From NCBI GenBank assembly GCA_029891385.1, contig JAIWQS010000078.1, positions 62,001 through 126,000 on the forward strand: DNA of 64,000 nt. The letters are read 5' to 3'. Below the pieces are notes generated by a model. It was not told the DNA's origin. It was given only the letters and a program-made list of their open reading frames with translations, and made no database searches. Below are positions 37,021-48,689 of the stretch, piece after piece; the stretch's first letter is position 1; each line of letters begins with the position of its first letter. Origin of the DNA: Erythroxylum novogranatense (lineage: Eukaryota; Streptophyta; Magnoliopsida; Malpighiales; Erythroxylaceae). The position numbers and the translations under genes were made by a program.

Positions 37021-38753
37021 TACTTTGAAGAATTGTAATATTATTACATCGTGTTATTTAAGGCGATAGAAGTTGAGACTTCAATCAAACAAGTTGTACC
37101 TTGTGTATTTCCTTTTTAAAAAAAGCAACAGCACGCAATTAAAACAAACTTCTTGTTTTCACAAGTCTAGTGAAAAAAATAAAATATAATGTTTTGCTCT
37201 CGTCAACTTTTGCATCATGCGCTTTTGCTTCCCTCGCTTTTAACGTCTGTGCTTTTCAACTCGATCTGCTTTTACTTCTTTCGTCTCCTTTTAGGAGTTA
37301 AAATGCCTTTTGCTTTCCTCTACTATTGAACATGCATATGTTTTTGTCTTTCCTCCGCTTTTCAACTTAAATGCCTTTTGTTTCCATCTAGTTTTCAACT
37401 CCTCTTCTCTCTCTTTTACGTCTCATTATTGAAACTATGTTGGCCATTGAGAGTAAGCCACATTCATCACTATACTTTCTATGCTTAATTTCTAAATTTT
37501 ATATGTCAATGAAGTTCTCGGGATGGAGTCGAGTATACTTGAGTTAGTCTGGATTGATGAACATCTCTCCAAGAATTTTCACGACCACAAGTAGTGGATT
37601 TGCCACACCACATCTACCCCCTCGAATGTCTGGGACAACTTCTATCAATCCTCGTGGAGCTCTCTTAATTGAAATTGAGAGGATTGAAGGGATTCAACAT
37701 GATAAATCTCGTCATATCCAAGTGCATTTGAGATACTGACCTCTGAAGTACCTTATAGACAAGGACACTTGAGTGTTACCCAAAAACTGATTCACACATT
37801 ATGAATGACCACAAGAAAGATCAAGATTGTTACAATCTTCCTATTGGATCACAAGGACATTGGCGACGGACGTGGAGAATGATAGACATGATAAATCTCG
37901 TCATATCCAAGTCTCGACGTCTTCTTTATTTGAGCCATCATTTTCAGGCTATGACATGATAAATCTCCTCGTATCCAAGTCTCAGTATGGCAAGAGTTGG
38001 TGAACATTTATATTCCTTCGACGACAAGCGAAGTGGACAAGAAGAACAATGAAACTTCGGAAAACATCCGTACGGACCAAAAAGAAGTGAAGAAGATTTA
38101 CAAGTAAGAGAGCAATAAAAGTAAGAGGAAGCGATATCTGCGAATGAGCGAAGACACTATATAAGTTGTCACAAGGGCATGGATTGTGAGGCGCGTGCGT
38201 GGTCGTCGACAAAATATTGCATCGAAGATTGGGTAGGGAGATTGTGTGTATAGAGAAAGCGACACAACATGAATGACAATATGAATGAATGAAAAGATAT
38301 AAGCAGATATCGATGAGTCATAAGGGCATGCATTGCGGCGTCACGCCCTACGATAAAAATTGCATCGAATATCGTGTCGGAAGATTGCGTCTATATCGCG
38401 AAGACACATAGATTATCCTGAGAGATATATATATTAGTGATTAAGTATTATTTAATATCCTAATGTAAATAGTATTATTCCTATTAGGTATAATAAAAAT
38501 TTTAAACTACATTAATAAAAACAAATATGGAATGAGCCGTTATTATGATCGTATAAAAAATATGAATATATTAATGAAGTTGAATAATAATAATGAATAT
38601 AATAATCACGATAAAAATATTTAGAAAGTGATATTGCAAATGAGAATAAATATATGAATGAAGTTGAAAATAATAATGAATTGAATAATCATGATAAAAA
38701 TCATTAGAAGCGATATTGCAAATAACAATAACATTAGAAGGTGATGAACCATC
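37021..38753. other. Repeat-derived sequence without a recognisable gene
   Basis: It contains scattered copies of GATAAATCTC.TCATATCCAAGTC (near 37700, 37890, 37960) that also occur at 44260-44820, so it shares a source with the right part of the block. Frames 37554-37739 and 37982-38212 match nothing I recognise. Confidence 0.5.
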
Positions 38754-39002
38754 TGTTAAGTCAAAATGACTTCACATTTATGACTTTGATTAAGAACAAA
38801 TAGTCAGTAAAAAAACAGACGGAGAAAGAAAGACAGACGGAGAAAGAAAAACAGACTAAGTAGAAAAACAGACGGATAATGAAAAAGAATGAAGTAGAAA
38901 AGCGCATTTGAGAATAAAAAGCATTTAAGTAGAAAAGAGAGGAGAAAGAAAAAGAAAGCGAAGTAGAAAAGTGAGCGGAAGCCAAAAGCAGACGCATATA
39001 TT
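38754..39002 (+). repeat. LTR-start-like repeat TGTTAAGTCAAAATGACTT, copy 1
   Basis: TGTTAAG at 38754, with the inverted repeat AAGTCA-AAA-TGACTT at 38758-38772, followed by CAGACGGAGAAAGAAA-like short repeats. Related starts occur at 40156 and 41897. It may be the U3 edge of a Sirevirus-like LTR. Confidence 0.55.
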
Positions 39003-39225
39003 ACTCTAATCTATTGCGACAACACAGTTCAATCAATCCGGCAAAGAATTGTTTGACATTCAAGAGTGAAGCGGTAGAAATCGGACATCACTTTACGAAA
39101 GGTTATGTTCAGAGGAAGGTGGTGCGTCTACGATCCATGGAAGCAGAGTATCGATGGCGGACATGTTCACAAAACCATTAAGTGAAGAACGGTTTGAGAA
39201 GATCGGGCCAATGTCATAATCGTTA
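39003..39225 (+). pseudogene. 3' end of a second copia pol (RNase H), Sirevirus-like fragment
   Basis: Frames near 39003-39150 show the end of copia RNase H: a CDN-like segment, then EIGHHFTKGYVQRKVV. From 39154 the frame reads MADMFTKPLSEERFEK, the hallmark end of copia pol, and stops near 39220. This is not part of the main element, whose own pol ends at about 50200. It therefore shows that a second copia element contributed to the leader insert. Upstream pol is absent. Confidence 0.82.
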
Positions 39226-39439
39226 TATCAAGCTGAGCAGTCGAGGTAAAGTAACGACAAAACTAACGGCGTCGAGAGCGATTAGCTACGGTGGTAACTT
39301 CTCTCACAAGACACTTGTGGAGGAAAGTCGATAATCTCGAGGATTTTAATGACTCTAGAACACACGGATTATATCTCTACAAGTTGTGTAAAAGCAAAAT
39401 CATCTCATGACGGTTGATTTTGCTTTCTCAATTTTCTCG

Positions 39440-39900
39440 AACATCCAAGCCTAAAAGCTTACGAGAGTCGGTTTTTAGATTCGAAACAATGGAGCCAGCC
39501 ATGATATTGGAAAACATGTGAGTTTGAGTCATTGAGGAATGATGGTATGGATGTGGAAGAAAAGATTGTAAGAGCTGGTTGGAGGAACTTCTTTGAGGTA
39601 CAAGAACCGGTATACCAAACGAGGTTTTCGATTTTTGGAAGAATGCTGGTTAGTAGACAACACTCTAGTATCATCGGTAGATGGTCTATCCGTTGTTGTG
39701 ACTAAGGAGTTAATAAAGAAGGTGACCGATTGTCAAATCGGTTGGTGAGACCCTCTAGGAAGGCGGATGGATACACCAAGTCGGTATGAGAGAGGAAGAT
39801 GTCGAAGACAATTTAGGAAGAAGACAAAATGATTGTAGAAGGTCAACTGTGAGGAAGAAGAGTTAAGGCGTCAATCGTGTTCGGTGTTTACTTACGCAAT
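39440..39900 (+). pseudogene. Possible env-like or 'putative plant transposon protein' fragment
   Basis: About 220 bp after the second pol ends, plus-strand frames (with shifts) contain VEEKIVRAGWRNFFEVQEPV, then segments around SRQHSSIIG and VVTKELINKVTDCQIG. These resemble a domain found in plant retroelement ORFs outside gag-pol, including the ORF after pol in some Sireviruses. The position after pol supports an env-like identity. The similarity is recalled rather than searched, and the frame is broken, so the call is tentative. Confidence 0.45.
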
Positions 39901-40155
39901 ATACTATTGGCGATGTTGATTTTGATGAAGTACAAACAATGATGAAAAGGAGAGGATGAAAACAAGGCGCAAGTTGAAAAGGAACCTACAAGTTGAAAGC
40001 GGATAGAAGCAAAAGTAGACGCAAGTTGCGGTCCTCATGTTTGGTTAGTTACGCAATACGTTAGCGTATGAATTGAAGCGTCAATCTACATTCGATCTAC
40101 TAATTGAAAACTCAATCTACGTGAGAATAAATCATGCACTTAAAAAGGACGAGAT

Positions 40156-41896
40156 TGTTAAGTCAAAACAAAATAATGATGAAAAAACACACGGAACCTA
40201 TTGAAAGGATATTAAGTCAAAATGACTTGAGTTTTATGATTTTAATGAATAAAAGCGATGAAAAACAAGCGAAGTACAAAAATGAGCGAAGTAGAAAAAT
40301 AGCCTTGAATGCAAAAGCATAAATAATACGTTGACTTGACTCTTAGACTTATACGCTTTTCAAGTTCACTAAATATGAATTAATTGTCCAAAAATATTAG
40401 CCTTGGTTTTGATTTTATGATATATTTAACCATGTTCAGATTTGAATCGATTTCTCGAACCCTTCTTCACTTAATGGTTTAACGAAGATGTGCACCCATT
40501 GATCATGTGTTTCAACGAACCGTGCGTTCCGAAAACACATTAGAATTGCATGACTTAATGCAAGAAATGGGAAACATTTGAGCTTTCTTTACAAAACCTT
40601 TGTGATTCGTTTGCTTTTGTGCTTAATACATTTTTGTTCGTATAAATCGCTTTTAGATGCGTGAGCGGAGTCAAAACAGAGCGATGGAAAGAATCTGGCG
40701 ATTTTAGTCATCTTCTTCTTCGAAAACAGAAAATGGTTGTAGAAGCTCAACTGTGAAGAAGAAGAGTAAATGGAAGCAATGACACTAATTTCCAAAGAAG
40801 AAGAAAATAATTGCGAAAGTCAACTGTCGGGGAGTAGCAGTCGAAATCTATCACTATGAATTGAAGCGTCGACCTGCTCTGGTTTGGTAAAAATTATGTC
40901 GCTCTCACCTATGAATGAAAGCGTCAATCTCTGTTCCTCCTGTTTACTTCGCAATCGCTATTCGCGTTGATTTTGATGAAGTACAAACAATGATGAAAAG
41001 GAGAGGATGAAAACAAGACGGAAGTTGAAAAGCAGACGGAAGTTGAAAAGCAAATGGAAAAAGAAGAGAAAATAATTGTAGAAGGTAAACCTGTCAGGAG
41101 TAGCAGGATACCAAAGTAGTTCTAGTCATCTTCTTCTTGCGAAAAACAGAAAATGATTGTAGAAGGTCAACCTGTCAGGAAGAACAGTAAATGGAAGCAA
41201 TGACACTAATTTCCAAAGAAGAGAAAATAATTGCGTAAGGTCAACTCGACACAGTAGCAGTCGAAATCTATCACTATGAATTGAAACGCCTACTGCTTTC
41301 TGGTTTGGTAAAAATTATGTGGCTCTCACCTATGAATTCAAGCGATAGAAGCAAAACCGATTTAAAGCAAAAGGCATTTAAAGCAAAAGGAGACGTAAGT
41401 TACTGCAAAAGTACGTGAAGCAAACCACGCGTGAATTAAGAATCATTTGAGTTAGTCACAAAACTCAATTGAATAAGCGGTTCTTTCAAGATTCAAGTAA
41501 TCTACATTACGGTCATCTTCTTCTTGCGAAAAGCAGAAAATGATTGTAGAAGGTCATCTGTCGTGAAGAAGAGTCAAGGAAGCAATCGCACTAATTTCCA
41601 AAGAAGATAAAATAATTGTAGAAGGTCAACACGTCGAGGAGTAGCGGTGAGAAATCTATCATGTATGAATTGAAACGTCAATCTGTTGTGGTTCTCTTCT
41701 CTCTTCAGATCCTCGTGTTTGGTTAGTTACGCAATACGTTAGCGTATGAATTGAAGCGTCAATCTACGCTACGGTCTACTTGCAATACGCTATTGGCGGT
41801 GTTTGAGATTATTATAGCGCTAGAAGATTGCACCTATTAATTGAAAACTCAATCTATGTGATGTAGAGAAAATCATTGCACTTAAAAGGACGACAT
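40156..41896 (+). repeat. Tandem unit of about 1.74 kb starting TGTTAAGTCAAAAC
   Basis: The start at 40156 recurs at 41897. The sequence before each start is also shared (ATACGTTAGCGTATGAATTGAAG near 40065 and 41735, then a C-T-T-A-A-A-A-GGACGA tract). The unit encloses three diverged copies, about 400 bp apart, of a segment with CAGAAAATGATTGTAGAAGG (near 40725, 41150, 41535). This looks like repeated LTR or LTR-adjacent sequence. Confidence 0.7.
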
Positions 41897-42593
41897 TGTT
41901 AAGTCAAAACGAAATAATGATGAAAGAAGAAAACACACGAAAACTATTGGAAAACATATTAAGTCAAAATGACTTGAGATATATGATTTTAATGAATAAC
42001 AGACGAAGAAAAAGCAGGCGAATGCAATAACAGATTTAAGTAGAAAACCAGACGGAGAATGCAAAAGGATAAATAATACATTGACTTGACTCTTGACACT
42101 TCGCTCTACTTTTCAAGTTCACCTAAATATGAATTTATTGTCTAAAAATATTAGGGCTTTCGTTTTGATTTGATAATATATTTAACCATGTTGAGCTTTG
42201 ATGTAGTTCGTCATGACTCGTCACTTTTTCACAAGGAAATTGAACTTCAAATACGCCTTTCGATTAAATGCCCTTTTAGGCTTCAAATACTTTTTGTTAA
42301 GTATCATCCGCTTTTAAATGCATCTTTATGTCTTCGTCGACCTTTGTATTCTCAGTGTGTATTGTTAACCGTCTACTTTTTGAGACGTCAAATACAATAA
42401 TGATTTAAGTAGAAAACAGACGGAGAATGCAAAAGCATAAATAATACGTTGACTTCGACTCTTCACACTTCGCCCCGCTTTTCAAGTTCACTAAAATGAA
42501 TTTATTGTCCTAAAAATATTAGGCTTCGTTTTGATTTTATGATATATTTAACCATGTTGAACTTTGATGTAGTGCGTCACATTTCGCCACTTA
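41897..42593. repeat. Third LTR-start-like copy with rearranged repeats
   Basis: TGTTAAG at 41897 and the inverted repeat at 41961-41975. A segment with AATATATTTAACCATGTT near 42170 recurs near 42545 and at 40420. Confidence 0.6.
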
Positions 42594-44200
42594 CATCACA
42601 AGGAAATTGAACTTAAATGCGCCCGAGTTAAATGCCTTTTTAGGCAATACATTCTTTTGTTCAGTATCGTCCGCTTTTTAAATGCCTTTATGTCTTCGTC
42701 GACCTTTGTATTCTCCTGCGTATTATTAACCGTCTACTTTTGAACTCCGTCTATATTGATAACTTGGTCAACTATTTTAGCACGGGGCGATATATACGAT
42801 TACCATATTATGCTATCTAATATTACAATTCTTCAAATGGCAACATGAGACTTTTCATCTCGTCGATATTGATAAGTTGGTTAACTTTTTCAACTCCATC
42901 TATTTTAACCGTCTACTTTGCCTACTCCGTTTCTATTTTCTCTTCCTAAATCATCTTTTCAATTAGAACGGCGATATGCGATTACCTTATTATGTTATCT
43001 AATATTACAATTCTTGAAATGGCAGAAAAGCGGAGCGATGGAAAAACAAAGTAAAGCAAATCACCTCCGAATTAAGAAGCGGAAAGTAAAAAATAAAACT
43101 TTACAAGCGATATATCACAATCTTGAAAAATAGCACGGCTTAAATGTGCAGTTATTATATTATTCATATCTGCACACGTCTTCTAAAACTTTATGACTAC
43201 AAGAAAATCTTGGTGAACACATTAACAATCTTCCTATTGCATCACAAGTAGCTGCTATATCAACATAGACTAACGATGAATGTACTCATATCCAAGTCTC
43301 CACCACGCCTTCTTTGTTCGGGCATCCTATTTCACATTAAAGTAGATGAACCTGCCGCTTGAAATGGCAGAAAGCGCAGCGATGGAAAAGCAAAGAAAAC
43401 AAATCACAAGGAAATTGAACTTACGCTCGCCTTTACGATTAAATGCGCTTAGGCTTCGCCGTTTGTTTTGTTCGTATCATCCTTTTAAATGCATCTTTAT
43501 GTCTTCGTCTAACCTTTGTATTCTCCACATGTATTGTTAACTTCGTCTACTTTTTGAACTCCGTCTATATTGATAACTTGGTCAACTATTTTAAAGCGAG
43601 CGATATATACAGATTACCATATTATGGTATCTAATATTACAATTCTTCAAATGGCAACATGATACTTTTCATCTCCTTCTATATTGATAAGTTGGTTAAC
43701 TTTTTCAACTCCATCTATTTTAACTTCGCTCTACTTTGCCTTACTCCGTTTTTCTCTTCCTCGTACATCTTTTCAATTAGAACGGCGATATATGCGATTA
43801 CCTTATTATGTTATCTAATATCACAATTCTTGAAATGGCGGGAAAAGCGGGGCGATGGAAAAACAAAGTAAAGCAAATCACCTCTGAATTAAGAAGCGGT
43901 AAAGTAAAAACATAAAACTTTACAAAGCGATATATCACATTCTTGAAAAATAGCACGAAGCGAAATGTGCAGTTACTATATTATTCATATCTGCAATACG
44001 TCTTCTAAAACTTTATGACTACAAGAAAATCTTGGTGAACACATTAACAATCTTCCTATTGCATCACAAGTAGCTGCTATATCAACATAGACTAACGATG
44101 AATGTACTCATATCCAAGTCTCCACTACGCCTTCTTTGTTCCAGGCATCCTATTTCACATTAAAGTAGATGAACCTCTGCTTTGGCAGAGGAGTTCCTTT
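42594..44200. repeat. Tandem duplication of about 812-825 bp
   Basis: Unit 1 (about 42594-43406) and unit 2 (about 43407-44190) share the same order of landmarks: CACAAGGAAATTGAACTT, ATGTCTTCGTC, AACTCCGTCTATATTGATAA, AATTAGAACGGCGATAT and AAGTAGCTGCTATATC. A partial third copy is at 42232-42390. Frames inside (42918-43133, 43346-43634, 43659-43871) are duplicated with the unit and have no recognisable domain. Confidence 0.85.
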
Positions 44201-45388
44201 CCGACGTGATAAAAGAGATGTACAAGGAAAGAGGATGTCGGTGATGAAGTAGCAGCTTTGAAATTCATGATAAATCTGCTGTAGCAGCTTTACAATTTAT
44301 CACAAATCTCCTTATATCCAACTCTCCACTAGGCCTTCTTTGTTTGACGCACTCTTTTTCAGAAGTCTCGACTACATCTTCTGGATTCGAGCCATCTGTC
44401 TTACCCATGGTAACATGATAAATCTCGTCATATCCAAGTCATTGTGTGCGAACAACAACAGTGGACAGCAACAACAGTCAACGGCAACAACAACGAAAGT
44501 GGGGAAACATCTGTACACACCAAAACAAAAAAAGCATCTGCAAACCGAGACGATGAGATAACAAGATCCGACGTGCAGTAACTGAACAACCTTATGCTAG
44601 GTTAACGTGCTAGCTCAGATTAAAGTAGATGAGAAAGAGGATGCCAGTGGTGAAGTAGCAGCTTTGCAATTTATGATAAATCTCCTCATCTATACACAAC
44701 AACAAAAAAAGCTTTAAGAAGATTTAGACGATTACGGTTACAACATCTTCTCAGATTTGAGCCATCTGTCTTACCCATGGCAACATGACAACACGATAAA
44801 TCTCGTCATATCCAAGTCTGTTGTAGACGAACAACAACAGTGGACAGCAACAACAGTCGACGGCAACAACAACGAAACTCAGTAACTGAACAACCTTATG
44901 CTAGGTTAACGTGCTAGCTCAGATTAAAGTAGATGAGAAAGAGGATGGTGGTGAAGTAGCAATTTTGCAATTTATGATAAATCTCCTCATGTACACAACA
45001 AAACAAAAAAACTTTAAGAAGATTTACAAGTAAAGAACAACTGCAAACAGAGACGATACACCAACAACAGCTACAACAACCACAGCTAGAATGGAAAAAG
45101 CACAGGAAAGCAATGGCGGTCTATTTTCGCTCTTTAAATAGTCACAAGCGCGACCAACCTTATGCTAGGCGTCACGTGCTAGATTGTCTCTCGACACCAA
45201 CAATGCCACGACAACCACAAATTAGAATGGAAAAAGCACAGAAAGCAATAGCGGAGAGGAAAAACAAAGCAGAGATCTATTTTCGCTCTTCGCTCTTTAA
45301 ATAGTCATCATAAGCGTGGCCGCGTGACAAACTGGCTCAGAAGATTGCGTGCATATCTAGACAAAATGACAAAATATTTGGGTCAGAA
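44201..45388. repeat. Rearranged short tandem repeats, including a 370 bp duplication
   Basis: GAGCCATCTGTCTTACCCATGG occurs near 44389 and 44759, each followed by an (AACAACAACAGTGGACAGC)-type segment (about 44455, 44830). AGAATGGAAAAAGCACAG occurs near 45088 and 45223, each followed by CGCTCTTTAAATAGTCA (about 45127, 45289). Confidence 0.75.
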
Positions 45389-45452
45389 GATTGCGTGTAT
45401 ATTTCAATAAACAGAAGAAAGATTGCGTGTATATTTCAATAAACAGAAGAAA
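45389..45452. repeat. Two perfect 32 bp tandem units
   Basis: 45389-45420 and 45421-45452 are identical (GATTGCGTGTATATTTCAAT...). A 9 bp inverted repeat ATGGACGAC/GTCGTCCAT follows at 45476-45484 and 45501-45509. Confidence 0.9.
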
Positions 45453-45537
45453 AAGAATGTAAGCCGTTAGATTAAATGGACGACTGTGATAGATTGCGTG
45501 GTCGTCCATCCGATCGCTCTTAGTATATATACTTAAT

Positions 45538-45657
45538 AAGTCGACTTGCACAATGGTACAAGTCGACTTGTTCATCTATGATTACACAAGTCGACTTACA
45601 CATGCATAAGTCGACTTATCTGAAGCCATAAGTCGACTTATACATACAAGTCGACTT
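45538..45657. repeat. Cluster of six AAGTCGACTT palindromes
   Basis: Perfect copies at 45538, 45560, 45588, 45608, 45630 and 45648, spaced 18-28 bp with unrelated spacers. A further copy and a half-site are at 34491-34510. It lies about 700 bp upstream of the copia gag start. Confidence 0.95.
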
Positions 45658-46342
45658 ATATTATGCCTGGTGGGATGATGGGTGATTTTGGTATGAATTC
45701 AATGTGATTGATGCAATGCCCTAAATCGCACCATATAGTCATGGTGACTATGATCCTTGGATGAGATTAATTAGATGAGACCTAAAATCCCTCAACTTAA
45801 AATATGAAAACTAACGCCTTCCATTAATATGGCAAGAACCGTAGTTCTTATAGGTTGGGTTGTTGAGCTAACCTCAAGCTCACTCTATCTGAATATGTTC
45901 AAACCATGAAAATAAGATTTTCGGATTAATGGGTCGGTTTTCCTAGAAGCGTTGATTTGTTGAGCTAACCTCGAGGTCAACGGGATGAGGCGAATTGGGT
46001 AGTGTACATCGGATGTACACGCATCATGTTGATAACCCAATGTATGTGCATACATCAACCTGTTGATAGCATCGGGCGATAGTTGCATTAGAGATGCAAT
46101 TGGTATGACCGATACCTACCGATTGACCTAAGGTGACTTGTTGAGCTAACCTCGAGGTCATTCTTAGCAATATGGGATATCGACCCACCAGTCATTGTGC
46201 CATTTTGTTTCTTGGATTCATGATGAGGGTTATGGATTCTATTGAAACTAGTGGGAGCCATATATGTATGTCATTTAAGTCCTTATGAGCATACATTTAA
46301 TTCTATTCTAACTTTCTCTCTCTATGTTTAGGTTGGTTGAAG
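45658..46342 (+). other. Distal copia leader with repeated TTGTTGAGCTAACCTC
   Basis: No gene. TTGTTGAGCTAACCTC occurs near 45861, 45957 and 46138, each followed by a related AAGCTC/GAGGTC end. GGATGTACACGCATC and GTATGTGCATACATC form short inverted repeats near 46008-46060. The sequence runs straight into gag. Confidence 0.7.
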
Positions 46343-47180
46343 ATGTCGACTAGTGTGAATCTTGGCTACAATGGACTCAAACAAATTAACCGGACCAAAT
46401 TTTCTTGATTGGCTGCGAAATCTGAGAATTGTTCTCAGATCTGAGGATCTAGGATATATCCTTGATTTTCCGCTTCCGGATCCACTTCCTGAAGGAGCTT
46501 CTGATGATGATCAGAAGGCATATCGTAAGCATCTAAAAGACAGTGACATAGCCACCTGCATTATGCTTGCATCGATGTCACCGGTGCGATAGCGACGAAG
46601 TCTATGGATGCTCACACGATAGTGTTTCATCTTAGAGAGTTGTTTGATGAGCAAGCACGGTCCGAGCAGTTCGAGACCTCAAGGTTGCTCTTTACAACGA
46701 AGATGACTCTGGTTCATCTGCAGGTAATATGCATTGAAGATGAATGGCTATATTGAGAGGTTGGCCGTCTTAGGTTTTATGATGGATTACGAGTTAAGTA
46801 TAGACTTAATTCTTGTTGGTTTGTCGATAGTTATTCACGATTTGTGTTGAACTATCGAATGAACCAAATATCCACCACAATTCGAGCTAATCAATGCGCT
46901 TTCGAGGCAATGAGAACAAGTCGTCAAGCAAGATAGCAAGGCCTTCTATTGGTGGATTCTTCTTCCTCTGGTTCCAAGAAGAGAAGCAGAAGAAGAAAAA
47001 GGCTCGAAGCGAAAGGAAGTGCAGTAAAGGCAAGAAGAAGACCAAAGAGATCGCACTAAAAGGTACCGCTTCCATTGCGGTAAGATGGTCATTGGAGGCG
47101 AATCGCAAAATCTATCCGAAGAATCGAAGGTAAGAAGGCATCGGATGCCTCGACTTCTTCGGTATGTTTGTCATTGAGGT
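46343..47180 (+). pseudogene. Copia gag (capsid plus zinc knuckle), frameshifted
   Basis: Gag builds the copia particle. The frame at 46362-46592 reads SNKLTGPNFLDWLRNLRIVL and LPDPLPEGASDDDQKAY, matching the N-terminal region of a widespread plant copia Gag. Collinear pieces follow (MDAHTIVFHLRELFDEQARS near 46603, a lysine-rich stretch near 46980-47060). Near 47060-47110 lies a zinc-knuckle segment disrupted by small losses, one at a CTG site. The upstream ATG at 46343 is one base out of phase; the first Met in the gag frame is at 46371. The true start is probably 46343 if that shift is an error. Confidence 0.85.
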
Positions 47181-48420
47181 TAATATCGCTTCGATCATAA
47201 CATATGGGTATTAGATACGGTTGTGGCTCACATATGCAATGATATGCAGGCCTCGGTGATGATGGCGACTCATAAAGGGAGAAATGGACTGCGTGTTGGC
47301 AATGGAGCAAGGGTTCTGCATTAGCCGTAGGAACTTATGTTTGACACTCCCAGTGGGCTTGTACTTAACTTGGATGATTGTTATTTTGTACCGTGTTAAC
47401 AAAGAACATATTATCATTTCTTGTTTAAATAGAGTGGTTTCCATTTGTCTTTTGGTAACAATGGTTGTTTTATTAGCTCAAATGGAATGCTTTATGGTCT
47501 TTGGTACATTATGCAATGGAATTTACATATTAGATATGTCACATCCAGTTATGAATGTCAATGACGCTAAAAGACATAAAAGAGATAATTTAAAATCAAC
47601 TTACTTATGGCATTGTCGCTTGGCCATATAAATGAGAGACGATCGCTAAGCTCCACAAGAGTGGAAGTTTAGGTCATTCGATTATGAATCTTATGACACA
47701 TGTGAATCTTGTTTATTAGGCAAGATGACTAAGTTACCTTTAAGGGAAAGGGTGAACAATGATCGGATTATTAGACCTAATACATTCGGATGTATGTGGT
47801 CCGATGTCCATCCATGCGAGAAGTGGTTGTGGTTGCTTCATTACCTTTATCGATGATTATTCTCGATATGGGTACCAGATCTGATGAGATACAAATCAAG
47901 CGTTTGAAAAGTTCAAACAATTGAAATGAAGTAGAAACCAACTTGGGAAAAGTATCAAAACATTACGATCCGATCATGGTGGTGAATACTTAGACCAAGA
48001 GTTTTGGATTATCTCGGAGATAATGGGATTTTATCTCGATGGACCCTCCTTACACACCACAAGATAATGGTGTGGCAGAAGGAGAAATCGAACCTTGTTG
48101 GACATGGTTCGATCTATGATGGGCTTTGCACAATTGCCAAAATCCTTTTGGGGTATGCCCTGAGGCATTTGTTTACTTGTTAAGCGAGTTCCATCAAAGA
48201 CATTGATGTTACTCCATATGAGATGTGGACTAAAAGAAACCTTATCTTCTTATTTGAAAGTATGGGGTTGTCTGCTTATGTGAAGCGGACACACGATAAG
48301 CTTGAAGCAAAATCGACAAGTGTTTGTTCGCAGGATATCCTAAAGAAACAAGAGGATATCAATTCTACCTCTTCGAGGAACAAAAGGTGTTTGTTTGATG
48401 CATGCTGTCTTTTTAGAGAA
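47181..48420 (+). pseudogene. Copia protease, GAG-pre-integrase and integrase, frameshifted
   Basis: Near 47205-47250 a segment with LDT and HICN marks the copia protease active site. The frame at 47284-47631 is the GAG-pre-integrase domain, ending YLWHCRLA, the conserved histidine motif. CESCLLGKM near 47700 supplies the CX2C half of the integrase zinc finger. The core follows: LDLIHSDVCGPMSIHAR and FIDDYSRYGY (47770-47870), then LRSDHGGEYLDQEF near 47965 and NGVAE near 48065 with the catalytic glutamate. Several homopolymers look one base short where the frame breaks (for example near 48000 and 48075). All domains are present in order. Confidence 0.88.
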
Positions 48421-48689
48421 AGTTTTTTTTAAAGAGGACGGTGGGAGCAAAATTGAGCTTGAAGAAGTTCAAGATGTTCGGACAGAGACGCAGATCAATC
48501 GCTCGAACTCAAATCAGAAACTCATATGTATGAGGTAATACCAACCTTCTACTACACACAAAATTGTGAGGTCAAGTAGGATCGACTGTTCCCGAGAGAT
48601 ATGGATTTCTCGTGAGTGAACAGAATGACGATTGCTCATAGAGGATGATGAGCCTACTACTATGAAGAGGTTCTCAAGAGTTCGAGTGC

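Noticed and set aside
45538..45657. CRISPR-like short regular repeats
   Set aside because: Repeat unit is a 10 bp palindrome, spacing is irregular, no cas genes, and the context is plant retrotransposon leader.
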